This document shows positions 18,174-26,613 of a stretch of 64,000 nt of DNA, piece after piece. The position numbers and the translations under genes are program-made. Source of the DNA: Sphingomonas koreensis (GTDB taxonomy: Bacteria; Pseudomonadota; Alphaproteobacteria; Sphingomonadales; Sphingomonadaceae); NCBI RefSeq assembly GCF_002797435.1, contig NZ_PGEN01000001.1, forward strand, positions 3,842,501 to 3,906,500, in the 5' to 3' direction. Under the pieces are notes generated by a model. The model saw only the letters and a list, made by a program, of their open reading frames with translations. It ran no database searches and was not told where the DNA came from. How positions within the stretch are numbered: the stretch's first letter is position 1; each line of letters starts with the position of its first letter.

Positions 18174-18599
18174 TTACTGTTGCGCCGATGGGCTGAGGCC
18201 AATGGCCTCGAACGCCGCCGCCGCGGTTTCGATCGCGATCTGAAGCGCAGGTGCGCTCTCCGGGGGCACGATCATCCCCAGCATCTCCCGCATCTCGGCT
18301 TGGGGCCGGCGCGGCGCCTGCTCGAACAGGTCGAGCATCAGCGCCTCGTCGTCGCTGACGCGGCTATGGCCCGGAGCGCGGAAATAAAGCGGTTCGCGCG
18401 CTTCGCAATGAAGAATTGCCATGGCCATTGAAAAGGGCTGCAATGCCTCCGCCGCATTCCAGCGCGTGAATCCCTCGATCAGGGCGTTGCACGGACAATG
18501 CCGCCGGCCGACCGCCTGCACCCAGCCGCGCGTCGCCCAGACGATGAAACGCCCGCCCAGATCAAGCGACGAGGTCGTGCGGTCGAGATAATGGTACAC
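18174..18599 (-). CDS. Conserved hypothetical protein next to fpr
   Basis: I do not recognise this 141-aa protein. The proposed start is GTG 18599, with GGAG 5 nt upstream, giving MYHYLDRTTSSLDLGGR; an ATG at 18629 would add ten residues but has no RBS. The protein is soluble, with a HCPCN motif near residue 33 and an alanine-rich C-terminus. It sits directly upstream of fpr, so a link to redox metabolism is possible but is inference only. Confidence 0.6.
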   Translation of the reverse strand: MYHYLDRTTSSLDLGGRFIVWATRGWVQAVGRRHCPCNALIEGFTRWNAAEALQPFSMAMAILHCEAREPLYFRAPGHSRVSDDEALMLDLFEQAPRRPQAEMREMLGMIVPPESAPALQIAIETAAAAFEAIGLSPSAQQ

Positions 18600-18729
18600 G
18601 GGTACTCCCTTCGCCGCCGCTCCTAGCATGCGGCTATTGCGAGTCAATCGCAATATCTTCGCGCCCAGCGCGCAGGACGCATCGATCTTCCCGCTCGACG
18701 CGCAGGACAGCTTTGGGCAAGGTGGCGTG

Positions 18730-18903
18730 ATGCAGGAACTTCCGACCGCCGGCGCCACCGTCCTTGCGATCCTGATGCTTGCCGCCTTTGCGCTGGCCTG
18801 GGGCGGGGTGCGGCTGATCCGCAGGGGCGAGCGGCAGAAGGGCGTGCTGATGATCGTGTGCGCGCTGGTGGCGCTGGGGAATGTGCTGATCTGGACGTTG
18901 TAG
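18730..18903 (+). CDS. 57-aa two-helix membrane protein
   Basis: ATG 18730, preceded by AAGGTGG, encodes a 57-residue protein with two hydrophobic segments (about residues 6-25 and 36-56) separated by a basic turn RLIRRGERQKG. A hairpin membrane topology is likely. No family recognised. It is divergent from the gene upstream of fpr. Confidence 0.6.
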   Translation: MQELPTAGATVLAILMLAAFALAWGGVRLIRRGERQKGVLMIVCALVALGNVLIWTL

Positions 18904-18931
18904 CCCAGCGGCGCGGCGCTAAAGAACGGTC

Positions 18932-19837
18932 ATGACACGCAATTCCGGGCGCATCGCCTATCTTGCCTGCCGCGGGACGGTGACCAGCTCGTCCGAACGG
19001 CGCCACGACGCGTTCGAGCATGATCATTCGCTGCGCATCTTCGGTCCGGCTTTCGCGGCACGGGGCTATCGCCTCGAGGAGATCGCCTGGGATTCACCCG
19101 AGGTCGCCTGGGAAGATTTCGACGCGGCGATCGTCGGGACGACCTGGGACTATGCGGCGCAGCCCGACCGGTTCCTGGCGACCCTGAAGGCGATCGGTTC
19201 GCGCATCCCGCTCGCCAACCCGCCGGCGTTGATCGAGTGGAATTTGTCCAAACGCTATCTGGCCGAGCTCGCCGAACAGGGGGTTCCTTCCATTCCGACC
19301 CTGTGGGCGGACCGGCTTGCCGACCTGACGCCCGAGGATATCCGCACGGGCATCGAGGCCCAGCAGATCGTGATCAAGCCCGTGATCGGTGCGGGCGGGG
19401 TGAACCAGTATAAGGGAGGCCTGGACACGCTGCCGGCGCGCGACCACCCGCTGTGGCACCAGGGCGTGATGATCCAGCCGTTCATGGCGAGCATTGCGGA
19501 GGAGGGGGAGCTCAGCTTCATCTTCTTCGACGGGGTGTTCAGCCACGCGGTGCGCAAGACCCCGGCGCGTGCCGACTATCGCGTCCAGTCGGCCTTTGAC
19601 GGCGCAGAACACGCCTTCGCTCCGGCGGCGAGCGATCTGGCGAGCGCGCAGGCGGTGGTCGACTCGCTGGGGGCGGCGGCGCTCTATGCGCGCATCGATC
19701 TGGTGCGCCGTTCCGACGGCGTGCTGGCGGTGATGGAGTGCGAACTGATCGAACTGTATCTCTACCCCCGCTTCGATGCCAGCGAAGGGCGGAACTTCGT
19801 GACGGCGGTGGAACGCTGGCTCGAACGCACGGGCTGA
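18932..19837 (+). CDS. ATP-grasp enzyme, DcsG/RimK-like
   Basis: The 301-aa protein resembles the ATP-grasp group that contains the cycloserine synthetase DcsG and distant glutathione synthetases, which join a carboxylate to an amine with ATP. Visible marks are TTWDYA near residue 69, the lysine-containing strand QQIVIKPVIGAGG (about 143-155) and ECELIELYLYPRFD near the C-terminus with likely Mg ligands. The substrate cannot be predicted and no cycloserine genes are nearby. Confidence 0.7.
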   Translation: MTRNSGRIAYLACRGTVTSSSERRHDAFEHDHSLRIFGPAFAARGYRLEEIAWDSPEVAWEDFDAAIVGTTWDYAAQPDRFLATLKAIGSRIPLANPPALIEWNLSKRYLAELAEQGVPSIPTLWADRLADLTPEDIRTGIEAQQIVIKPVIGAGGVNQYKGGLDTLPARDHPLWHQGVMIQPFMASIAEEGELSFIFFDGVFSHAVRKTPARADYRVQSAFDGAEHAFAPAASDLASAQAVVDSLGAAALYARIDLVRRSDGVLAVMECELIELYLYPRFDASEGRNFVTAVERWLERTG

Positions 19838-19844
19838 GCGAAGG

Positions 19845-20312
19845 CTAGTCCCGGTCGGGCGCCTGCCGGTTGCTCGCTGCGATCGCTGCCGCCCAATCGG
19901 CATCCTGCGCCTCGGTCGCGCCGATATCCTCGAGTGCGGGGAGGTCGCCGAACCAGGGCATCCGCGCTTCGCTGCCCATCTGCGTCCTGGGCGGGAAGGC
20001 GGCGGGATCGTCGAGCGAGCCCAGCGTGAGGTTGGTGCGGCTGCCCTCAAGGTTGCGATAGTAGAGCGGGGTGCCGCAGTCGGCGCAGAAACCGCGATCG
20101 ACATGCTGCGAGCTGCGGAAGGCGGCGGGGGTGCCGCGGGTCCAGGTCAGCGCGTCGTTGGGCGCGGCGACCAGCGCGGCGAAGAGGTTGCCCACCGCCT
20201 TCTGGCACATGCGGCAATGGCAGAGGTGCGAATTGTCGAGCATCGCGGTGGCGCGATAGCGGACCGCGCCGCACTGGCACCCGCCGGTCACCGTGACGTC
20301 GATCCGTTTCAT
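19845..20312 (-). CDS. GFA-family (glutathione-dependent formaldehyde-activating fold) protein
   Basis: The 155-aa product carries the zinc-binding cysteine set of the Gfa fold: GGCQCGAVRY at 10-19, CHCRMC near 31-36 and FCADCGTPLYY near 75-85. The family binds zinc; only a few members have been tied to formaldehyde or glutathione adducts. Convergent with the ATP-grasp gene, 7 nt between stops. Confidence 0.8.
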   Translation of the reverse strand: MKRIDVTVTGGCQCGAVRYRATAMLDNSHLCHCRMCQKAVGNLFAALVAAPNDALTWTRGTPAAFRSSQHVDRGFCADCGTPLYYRNLEGSRTNLTLGSLDDPAAFPPRTQMGSEARMPWFGDLPALEDIGATEAQDADWAAAIAASNRQAPDRD

Positions 20313-20403
20313 GGGGTCCTCGCGACAAATTGATACACTGTTTTGATGGCCGCGCCGGGCGGTGAGGGATAGGTTTTTTCGACCAACCGACAGGTGCCGC
20401 CCG

Positions 20404-21264
20404 ATGCGTTTCCGATCGATCGTCTCGCCGCTGATCCTTGCCGCGCTGCTGGCGGCGCCCGTCGCGGCGCAGCGCCCGGCGCTGCCGCAGCCGCGCGAGA
20501 TCGCCTTTGGCGCGGACCCGCTCCAGCGGCTCGATTTCTACCCTGCCGCCAATGCCAGCGGGGCCGCGCCGCTGTTCGTCTTCGTCCATGGCGGCGGATG
20601 GAAGCGCGGGGACAAGCGCAACGCGACGGGTGCGGCCAAGATCGCGCACTTCACCGGGCGCGGCCATGCCTTTGCCTCGGTCAACTACCGGCTGGTGCCC
20701 GATGCCAGGGTCGAGGATCAGGCGCAGGACGTCGCCAATGCGATCGCCCGGCTGATCCGCGATGCGCGTTCGCTGGGCGTCGATCCGGGCCGCATCGTGC
20801 TGGCCGGGCACAGCGCGGGCGCGCATCTGTCGGCGCTGGTCGCCACCGACCCGCAATATCTCAGGCGCGCCGGGGTGGGGATGGAGCGGATCAAGGGCGT
20901 CATCCTGCTCGACGGCGCGGCCTATGACGTGCCGGTTCAGGCGGGCGAGGGGCCGGGGATCATGCGGCCGACCTATACCCAGGCGTTCGGGACCGATCCC
21001 GCGCGGCAGCGGGCGCTGTCGCCCACGCTCCACGCCGCCGCGCCCAACGCGCCGCGCTTCCTGATCCTCCATGTCGAGCGAGAGGACGGGCGGCGCCAGT
21101 CCGAGGCGCTTGCGGCGGCGCTGCGCAAGGCAGGGACGCAGGCGGAGGTGCGCGCGTTGCGCGGCCGGGGGCTGCGCGGGCATATGGAGATCAACCGCGC
21201 GCTCGGCGATCCGGACTATCCAGGAACGGGCATCGTCGATGCGTGGATTGACGCGCTGCCCTGA
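20404..21264 (+). CDS. Secreted alpha/beta hydrolase (esterase/lipase)
   Basis: ATG 20404 gives 286 aa with a signal peptide (MRFRSIVSPLILAALLAAPVA). The oxyanion-hole motif HGGGW is near residue 63 and the nucleophile elbow GHSAG near 138, with a C-terminal histidine (RGHMEINR) as catalytic base. This pattern fits the HSL/BD-FAE type carboxylesterases. The gene stands alone; the substrate is unknown. Confidence 0.8.
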   Translation: MRFRSIVSPLILAALLAAPVAAQRPALPQPREIAFGADPLQRLDFYPAANASGAAPLFVFVHGGGWKRGDKRNATGAAKIAHFTGRGHAFASVNYRLVPDARVEDQAQDVANAIARLIRDARSLGVDPGRIVLAGHSAGAHLSALVATDPQYLRRAGVGMERIKGVILLDGAAYDVPVQAGEGPGIMRPTYTQAFGTDPARQRALSPTLHAAAPNAPRFLILHVEREDGRRQSEALAAALRKAGTQAEVRALRGRGLRGHMEINRALGDPDYPGTGIVDAWIDALP

Positions 21265-21273
21265 TCCGTGCGC

Positions 21274-21834
21274 TCAATCGTGCTGGGTGATGCGCAGCGC
21301 CCAGCGATCATAGCCCAGCGCCTCGACCCGGTCGCGGAGCATCTGGGCCAGTTCGGGCGAGGGGTGCGGATCGCGGCTCAGCACCCAGAGATAGCGGCCG
21401 CCCGGCTCGCCGACGATCGACCAGTCATAATCGTCGCCATGATCGAGCACCCAATAGTCGCCGGTGTAGAGCGGGCCGAAGAACGAGACCTTGAGCTTGG
21501 CGTTGGTCTCCTCGTCCGCGACGATCGCATGGCCCTCGGCGGTGTCGCGTTCGGTCTCGCCGGCGCGCAGGCCGCTGTTGAGGATGCGGACCTTGCCGTC
21601 CTTTTCCAGCGAATATTCGGCGGTGACCGCGTCCATGCCCTTCTGGAAGCGGTTCTCGTGCCGGGCGAGTTCGTACCATTTGCCGAGGTAGCGGGCGAGC
21701 TCGACGGGCTTGGCCGGCTGCGACACCCTGGGGTTGATCACCGGTGGGCGCGAGGCGCGCGAATAGAGGAACAGCCCGCCGATGGCGGCGGCGGCGACGC
21801 CGGTGGCGATCTTGATCGCGGTCGATTGCTTCAT
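21274..21834 (-). CDS. Lipocalin (Blc-like)
   Basis: ATG 21834 gives 186 aa. An N-terminal hydrophobic segment (about 6-24) anchors or exports the protein but without a lipobox cysteine. The lipocalin signature GKWYELARHENRFQKG is near residue 52, followed by NAKLKVSFFGP and WVLSRDP, matching bacterial Blc. Family members bind lipids in the envelope, often under stress. Convergent with the esterase gene. Confidence 0.85.
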   Translation of the reverse strand: MKQSTAIKIATGVAAAAIGGLFLYSRASRPPVINPRVSQPAKPVELARYLGKWYELARHENRFQKGMDAVTAEYSLEKDGKVRILNSGLRAGETERDTAEGHAIVADEETNAKLKVSFFGPLYTGDYWVLDHGDDYDWSIVGEPGGRYLWVLSRDPHPSPELAQMLRDRVEALGYDRWALRITQHD

Positions 21835-21905
21835 GACGGCATCATGCGCTGGGGAGCGGTGGAAGGATAGGGGGTGAAGGGAGAATCCAATGAGGAGCGA
21901 CCGCG

Positions 21906-22313
21906 ATGACTCGTGGTAGCGGACGTGCACAGATCGCGGCTATGCTTCCGCATATGCCGATCCATTTTGAACGCACTCCGCAAGGCTGGTTCGCCCAAGG
22001 CGCCAAGTACGAGATGCGACGTGAGGGGAGACGAGTCGGTGAGCGCTTCACGCTCTTCATAGACGGGAGGCGCGAAGTATCGTTCTTCGCTTGGGTCGAT
22101 CAGACTTCCGGCCTTCAAGGGCCGGAGTATAATTGGACGATAGGCGCTTCCCAGGGCACCGCACAAACCAGCGTCGGCGTTGAGACCTATGCTACGCTAT
22201 TCGGTGCCTTTTTCGCAGCGTATCAGCGACAGATGTCGCTCCCGCCGGGAAGCCTGACAATCTCATTCGACCCAGGCATTGAAGACAAGGCGTGGGAGCG
22301 CCGGGGGCCTTAG
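21906..22313 (+). CDS. Hypothetical protein of atypical composition
   Basis: The 135-aa product is not recognised. ATG 21906 is supported by GAGGAG 8 nt upstream. The protein is rich in aromatic residues (FTLFIDGRREVSFFAWVDQ near 47-65) and looks like a small beta-rich domain. Codon use is less GC-biased than that of neighbours, which may mean recent acquisition. A strong terminator follows. Confidence 0.6.
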   Translation: MTRGSGRAQIAAMLPHMPIHFERTPQGWFAQGAKYEMRREGRRVGERFTLFIDGRREVSFFAWVDQTSGLQGPEYNWTIGASQGTAQTSVGVETYATLFGAFFAAYQRQMSLPPGSLTISFDPGIEDKAWERRGP

Positions 22314-22371
22314 GGCGTCGTTCTTCAGCAAAGAAAACGGGTCACGGCACGCAGGCGTTTCCTAAACGCAA

Positions 22372-22398
22372 AAAGGCCGGAGCTTGCCTCCGGCCTTT
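22372..22398. terminator. Bidirectional intrinsic terminator
   Basis: A perfect 11-bp stem AAAGGCCGGAG / CTCCGGCCTTT with a 5-nt loop lies between two convergent genes. The A and T ends of the arms provide a short U tract on both strands. Confidence 0.8.
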
Positions 22399-22433
22399 CG
22401 CAATATCCGTGATCGCCCTTGCTGGCGCGCCCC

Positions 22434-23090
22434 TCACCGGATCGGCGAGTTCGGGTCGAGGCGCATGTCGAGATATTTGTCCACGCTGCCCATCAGCTCG
22501 TCCATCTCATGCTCGAAGAAATGGTTCGCGCCGGGGATGGTGTCGTGGTGGATGGTGATGTGCTTTTGCGTGCGCAGCTTGTCGACCAGCTTCTGGACCG
22601 CGCCCGGGGTCACCACCTCGTCATTCTCGCCCTGGATGATGATGCCCGACGAGGGGCAGGGGGCGAGGAAGGTGAAGTCGAACATGTTCGCGGGCGGCGC
22701 GACCGAGATGAAGCCGCGGATCTCGGGGCGGCGCATCAGCAGCTGCATGCCGATCCACGCGCCGAAGCCGAAGCCCGCGATCCAGGTGGTCGACGCTTCC
22801 GGGTGGAAGCTCTGCACCCAGTCGAGCGCCGACGCCGCGTCCGACAGCTCGCCGGTGCCGTTGTCAAACACGCCCTGGCTCTTGCCGACGCCGCGGAAGT
22901 TGAAGCGCAGGGTCGCGAAGCCGCGGCGCTGGAAGGTCTTGTACAGCTCCTGCACGATTCGGTTGTTCATCGTGCCGCCCGCATTGGGATGCGGGTGGAG
23001 GATCATCGCCACCGGTGCGCGGGGACGGGGAGCGGGGGCGAAACGCCCTTCGAGACGGCCTTCGGGACCGGGAATGATGACTTCGGGCAA
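22434..23090 (-). CDS. Alpha/beta-hydrolase-fold protein lacking the nucleophile serine
   Basis: TTG 23090 with AGG 7 nt upstream gives 218 aa starting MPEVIIPGPEGRLEG; no ATG fits the family N-terminus. The fold is clear: HPHPNAGGTMNN (oxyanion region, about 33-44), the elbow at AGFGFGAWIG and IPGANHFFEH with the base histidine. In the relatives I know, the elbow reads GFSFG; here the serine codon is GGC (Gly). The protein may be non-catalytic or use another residue. It is divergent from the desulfurase operon. Confidence 0.75.
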   Translation of the reverse strand: MPEVIIPGPEGRLEGRFAPAPRPRAPVAMILHPHPNAGGTMNNRIVQELYKTFQRRGFATLRFNFRGVGKSQGVFDNGTGELSDAASALDWVQSFHPEASTTWIAGFGFGAWIGMQLLMRRPEIRGFISVAPPANMFDFTFLAPCPSSGIIIQGENDEVVTPGAVQKLVDKLRTQKHITIHHDTIPGANHFFEHEMDELMGSVDKYLDMRLDPNSPIR

Positions 23091-23186
23091 AATGCTACCT
23101 GCTTGAAAAGACGCGCGGTGGCGCGGAATGCGATGCTGGCTATATAGTCGTGAAGCCCCTTCACGCAATTTCAAACGAGTCCCGTC

Positions 23187-24275
23187 CTGAGCGACCGCAT
23201 CTATCTGGACCATGCCGCGACCCAGCCGCTCCGGCCCGAGGTGCGCGAAGCGATGATCGAGGGGATGCTGCGCTGGGCGAACCCGTCCTCCCCCCATGCC
23301 GAGGGTCGCGCGGCACGTGCGGCGCTGGAGGATGCGCGGGCGCGGATCAAGGCGGCGCTGGGCTGGGAGGGGCAGGTCCTGTTCACCAGCGGCGCGAGCG
23401 AGGCGCTGGCGATCGCGATGCGGCGGACCAAGGGCGGCACGCGCTGGCGCTCCTCGGTCGAGCATGACGCGGTGCTGCGCGCCGCGCCCGAGGCACAGCT
23501 GCTGCCGGTCAACCGCGAATGGGACGTCGATCCCGACGCGATCGAAGACGCGTTGGCCGCGGGCGACCGGCCGGTGATCGCGATCCAGTGGGTCAATCCC
23601 GAGACCGGGAAGGTCCAGCCGATCGAACGCTATGCCCCGATGATCGAGGCGGGCGGGGGCGTTCTGGTGACGGATGCGTCGCAGCTGTGGGGGCTGACGC
23701 GCTTTCCGACACAGGCGCAGATGATGGTCATCTCCGCCCACAAGCTGGGCGGACCGATCGGCATCGGCGCGCTGCTGGTCGGCGACCTTGGCCTGCTCGA
23801 ACCGTCGGGCGGCCAGGAGTTCGGCTATCGCGCAGGGACCGAGAATCTGCCCGCGGTGCTGGGCTTCGCCGCGGCGGTCGAGGGCTGGGCGGCGAAGCGG
23901 GTGGCTGCGCCCGACATGGACCGGCACGAGGCGCTGGTCGACATGTTCCGCACGCTCAAGAGCTACGGCGGCGAGCAGCTGATGGGCTATGGCGACTATG
24001 TGAGCGAGATCCGTGCGATCGCCATGCCCAACCTCAGCGCCGCGGCGCAGCTGGTGCGCTTCGACATGAAGGGCTTCGCGGTATCGGCCGGGAGCGCTTG
24101 CGCATCGGGAACGTTGAAGCAGAGCCGGGTGCTGGAAGCATTCGGGGTGGAACCGGAGGTGGCGGCGCGGACGATCCGGGTCAGCATGGGCTGGAGCACC
24201 ACCGCCGAAGAAATCCGGCGTTTCACCGACACTTGGATCGATATTGCAATGGGGGCAGCGGCGAAAGCAGGATGA
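23187..24275 (+). CDS. Cysteine desulfurase-like aminotransferase class V, copy 1
   Basis: Cysteine desulfurases release sulfur from cysteine as an enzyme persulfide. Homology starts at IYLDHAATQPLRPEV, upstream of the first in-frame GTG (23241). No ATG, GTG or TTG precedes it in frame, so the start is put at CTG 23187 (362 aa). The PLP lysine is in SAHKLGG and the catalytic loop SAGSACASG is complete. The NNEIG motif of IscS is replaced by NPETG. The gene overlaps copy 2 by 4 nt (ATGA). Confidence 0.75.
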   Translation: MSDRIYLDHAATQPLRPEVREAMIEGMLRWANPSSPHAEGRAARAALEDARARIKAALGWEGQVLFTSGASEALAIAMRRTKGGTRWRSSVEHDAVLRAAPEAQLLPVNREWDVDPDAIEDALAAGDRPVIAIQWVNPETGKVQPIERYAPMIEAGGGVLVTDASQLWGLTRFPTQAQMMVISAHKLGGPIGIGALLVGDLGLLEPSGGQEFGYRAGTENLPAVLGFAAAVEGWAAKRVAAPDMDRHEALVDMFRTLKSYGGEQLMGYGDYVSEIRAIAMPNLSAAAQLVRFDMKGFAVSAGSACASGTLKQSRVLEAFGVEPEVAARTIRVSMGWSTTAEEIRRFTDTWIDIAMGAAAKAG

Positions 24276-25366
24276 CCTATCTCGACTATCAGGCGACCAC
24301 GCCGCTAGCGCCCGAAGCGGTCGAGGCGATGCTGCCCTGGCTCAATGCCGGGTTCGCCAACCCCCATTCGGCGCACGCCGCCGGGCGCAAGGCCAAGGCT
24401 GCGGTCGAGGCGGCGCGCGAGGCGGTCGCCGACCTGATGCCCGACAATGGCAATGTCAGCTTCACCAGCGGCGCGACCGAGGCGCTCAACTGGGCGATCA
24501 AGGGCAGCACCGGGCCGATCGTGACGATCGCGACCGAACATGCCGCGGTGCTCGACACGGTTGCGGCCGAGATGCGGCGCGGGCGCGATGTGACCGTGCT
24601 GCCGGTGGGCAGCGACGGGCTGGTCGAGCTGGCTGCGGCGCGCGAGGCGATCCGGCCGGGCACGGGGCTGGTCGCGGTGATGCTGGTCAACAACGAGATC
24701 GGCACGGTCCAGCCGATCGAGGAACTGGCGGCGCTGACCAAGCAGGCGGGCGCACTGCTGCTGTGCGACGCGGTGCAGGGCTATGGCCGCGAGATCATCC
24801 CCGCGGAGTGCGATCTGGTGGCGGTGTCGGCACACAAGGTTCATGGTCCCAAGGGCGTGGGCGCGCTGTGGATCCGCGACGGGGTCGAGCTGGAGCCGCT
24901 GCTGCATGGCGGCGGGCAGGAACCGGGCGGGCGATCGGGCACGCTGTCGCCGGCCTTGTGCGCCGGGTTCGGCGCCGCGGCGACGCTCGCCAAGCAGCGG
25001 TTCGGCGCCGATCGCGGGCATGTGTCGCAGTTGTTCCGCAAGGCCTATCAGGCGCTGGGCGGATCGGGCTGGACGCTCAACGGATCGATGGACGACCGCT
25101 ATCCGGGCAATCTCAACATGCGCTACCCCGGCCTCGACGTCGCGCGGCTGATGTCCGATCTGCGCGACATCGCCTTCTCCGCCGGATCGGCCTGCGCGAG
25201 CGGATCGGGGCGGCCGAGCCATGTGCTGAAGGCGATGGGGCTGAGCGATATCGATGCGCGGTCGAGCATCCGGCTGGGCTTCGGGCGTTACACCACCGAG
25301 GAGGAACTGCTCGCCGCGGTCGAGCGGATCGATGCGGCGGCGCGCGAACAACGGTTCGCGGCATGA
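24272..25366 (+). CDS. Cysteine desulfurase (IscS/NifS type), copy 2
   Basis: The 364-aa product begins MTYLDYQATTPLAPEAVEAM. It keeps the full IscS set: the EHAAVLD histidine near residue 91, VNNEIGTVQP near 145, the DAVQGYG aspartate, the PLP lysine in SAHKVHGPKG and the sulfur-carrying cysteine in SAGSACASG near 308. Start and stop both sit in ATGA overlaps, so the four genes 23187-26561 are translationally coupled. It likely supplies sulfur for Fe-S or thio-cofactors together with the ferredoxin behind it. Confidence 0.9.
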   Translation: MTYLDYQATTPLAPEAVEAMLPWLNAGFANPHSAHAAGRKAKAAVEAAREAVADLMPDNGNVSFTSGATEALNWAIKGSTGPIVTIATEHAAVLDTVAAEMRRGRDVTVLPVGSDGLVELAAAREAIRPGTGLVAVMLVNNEIGTVQPIEELAALTKQAGALLLCDAVQGYGREIIPAECDLVAVSAHKVHGPKGVGALWIRDGVELEPLLHGGGQEPGGRSGTLSPALCAGFGAAATLAKQRFGADRGHVSQLFRKAYQALGGSGWTLNGSMDDRYPGNLNMRYPGLDVARLMSDLRDIAFSAGSACASGSGRPSHVLKAMGLSDIDARSSIRLGFGRYTTEEELLAAVERIDAAAREQRFAA

Positions 25367-25698
25367 TCCGGGTGCGGTTCCTCACCCCCGATGGCGACCT
25401 CGCCTGCGACGCCGAAGGGGAGGCGGGCTTCTCGCTGCTCGAGCTGGGGCAGGCGAAGGGCATGCCGCTGGAGGGGACGTGCGAGGGGCAGATGGCCTGC
25501 TCGACCTGCCATGTCATCGTCTCCGCCGCGGATTTCGACCGCTTGCCACGGGCGAGCGAGGAGGAAGAGGACATGCTCGACCTTGCCGTCGGGGCGACGC
25601 GGACCAGCCGGCTTTCGTGCCAGATCGTCCTGACGCCCGAGCTTGACGGCCTGACGGTCAGCTTGCCTTCAGAACATCGCGATATGCAGGGACGATGA
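25363..25698 (+). CDS. 2Fe-2S ferredoxin, adrenodoxin type
   Basis: The 111-aa product has CEGQMACSTC (C-x5-C-x2-C) near residues 42-51 and a fourth cysteine in LSCQIVL near residue 88, the adrenodoxin/Isc-type 2Fe-2S pattern. Such ferredoxins feed electrons to Fe-S assembly with cysteine desulfurase. The ATG overlaps the desulfurase stop and its TGA overlaps the beta-lactamase start. fpr 7 kb away could be its reductase (inference). Confidence 0.9.
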   Translation: MIRVRFLTPDGDLACDAEGEAGFSLLELGQAKGMPLEGTCEGQMACSTCHVIVSAADFDRLPRASEEEEDMLDLAVGATRTSRLSCQIVLTPELDGLTVSLPSEHRDMQGR

Positions 25699-26561
25699 CC
25701 ATGACACCCAATCGCCGCCAGATGATCGCCGGAGCCGCAGCGCTCGCCGCATTCCCCTCCGCCGCGCTGGCGCAGTGGAAGAGCGGGATGGACCAGCTTC
25801 GCGAGGAGACCGGCGCCCGCATCGGTCTGGCGGTGTATGACAGCGGCACCGGGCGGCGCTATTTCGACGGGGCCGAGGCGCGCTTTGCGATGTGCTCGAC
25901 CTTCAAGGTGCCGCTGGCCGCGGCGGTGCTGGCACGCGCCGATCGCGGCGAGATCGACCTGACGCGGGAGCTTCGGTTCAGCGAGGCAGACTTGCTGGAC
26001 TATGCGCCGGTGGTGAAGGCGAATCTGGCGAAGGGAGCGATGTCGATCGAGGCATTGCTGGAGGCGGCGGTGGTGATGAGCGACAATGCCGCCGCCAACC
26101 TCGTCTTCGGGCAGATCTCCGGCCCGCGCGGGCTGACCGCCTTCATCCGCTCGGCCGGCGACACGCTCACCCGCTCGGACCGGGACGAGCCGACGCTCAA
26201 CAATGTCCGCAACGGCGAGGTGCGCGACACCACCACGCCGCAGGCGATGCTGTGGCTGCTCAACGCGCTGCTGCTCGGCGAAACGCTGGCGCCGGCATCG
26301 CGCACGAAGCTGATCGGCTGGATGGAAGCGTCCCCCACCGGCAAGGACCGCCTGCGTGCCGGACTGCCCAAGACGTGGCGCGTCGGCGACAAGACCGGGA
26401 CGAGCGGCGAAGGCTATGTCCACGACGTCGCCATCGCAACTCCGCCGGGGCGCAAGCCGCTGCTGATCACCTGCTATATGGATGCACCGATGCTGCCGGC
26501 GGCGAAGGCCAATGCCGCGCATGCCAAGGTCGGTGAACTGGTGGGTCTTCTGTTCGGCTGA
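25695..26561 (+). CDS. Class A beta-lactamase with Tat-type signal
   Basis: Serine beta-lactamases hydrolyse penicillins and cephalosporins in the periplasm. All class A motifs are visible in the 288-aa product: S68-T-F-K71, SDN at 129-131, the general base E165 in EPTLN and KTG at 233-235. The N-terminus NRRQMIAGAAALAAFPSAALA is a twin-arginine type signal. ATG 25695 overlaps the ferredoxin stop; ATG 25701 is an alternative. Coupling to an Fe-S/sulfur operon is unusual. Spectrum cannot be judged from sequence. Confidence 0.9.
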   Translation: MTMTPNRRQMIAGAAALAAFPSAALAQWKSGMDQLREETGARIGLAVYDSGTGRRYFDGAEARFAMCSTFKVPLAAAVLARADRGEIDLTRELRFSEADLLDYAPVVKANLAKGAMSIEALLEAAVVMSDNAAANLVFGQISGPRGLTAFIRSAGDTLTRSDRDEPTLNNVRNGEVRDTTTPQAMLWLLNALLLGETLAPASRTKLIGWMEASPTGKDRLRAGLPKTWRVGDKTGTSGEGYVHDVAIATPPGRKPLLITCYMDAPMLPAAKANAAHAKVGELVGLLFG

Positions 26562-26580
26562 GGCATGCGAACCGGCGGCG

Positions 26581-26609
26581 TTGCAATCGCGGGGACTTTC
26601 CCCCATATG
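26581..26609 (+). promoter_or_regulatory. Promoter of the SRP RNA gene
   Basis: TTGCAA (26581-26586), a 17-nt spacer and CATATG (26604-26609) precede the predicted RNA 5' end by about 6-7 nt, the right geometry for a sigma70 promoter. Confidence 0.55.
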
Positions 26610-26613
26610 CGCC

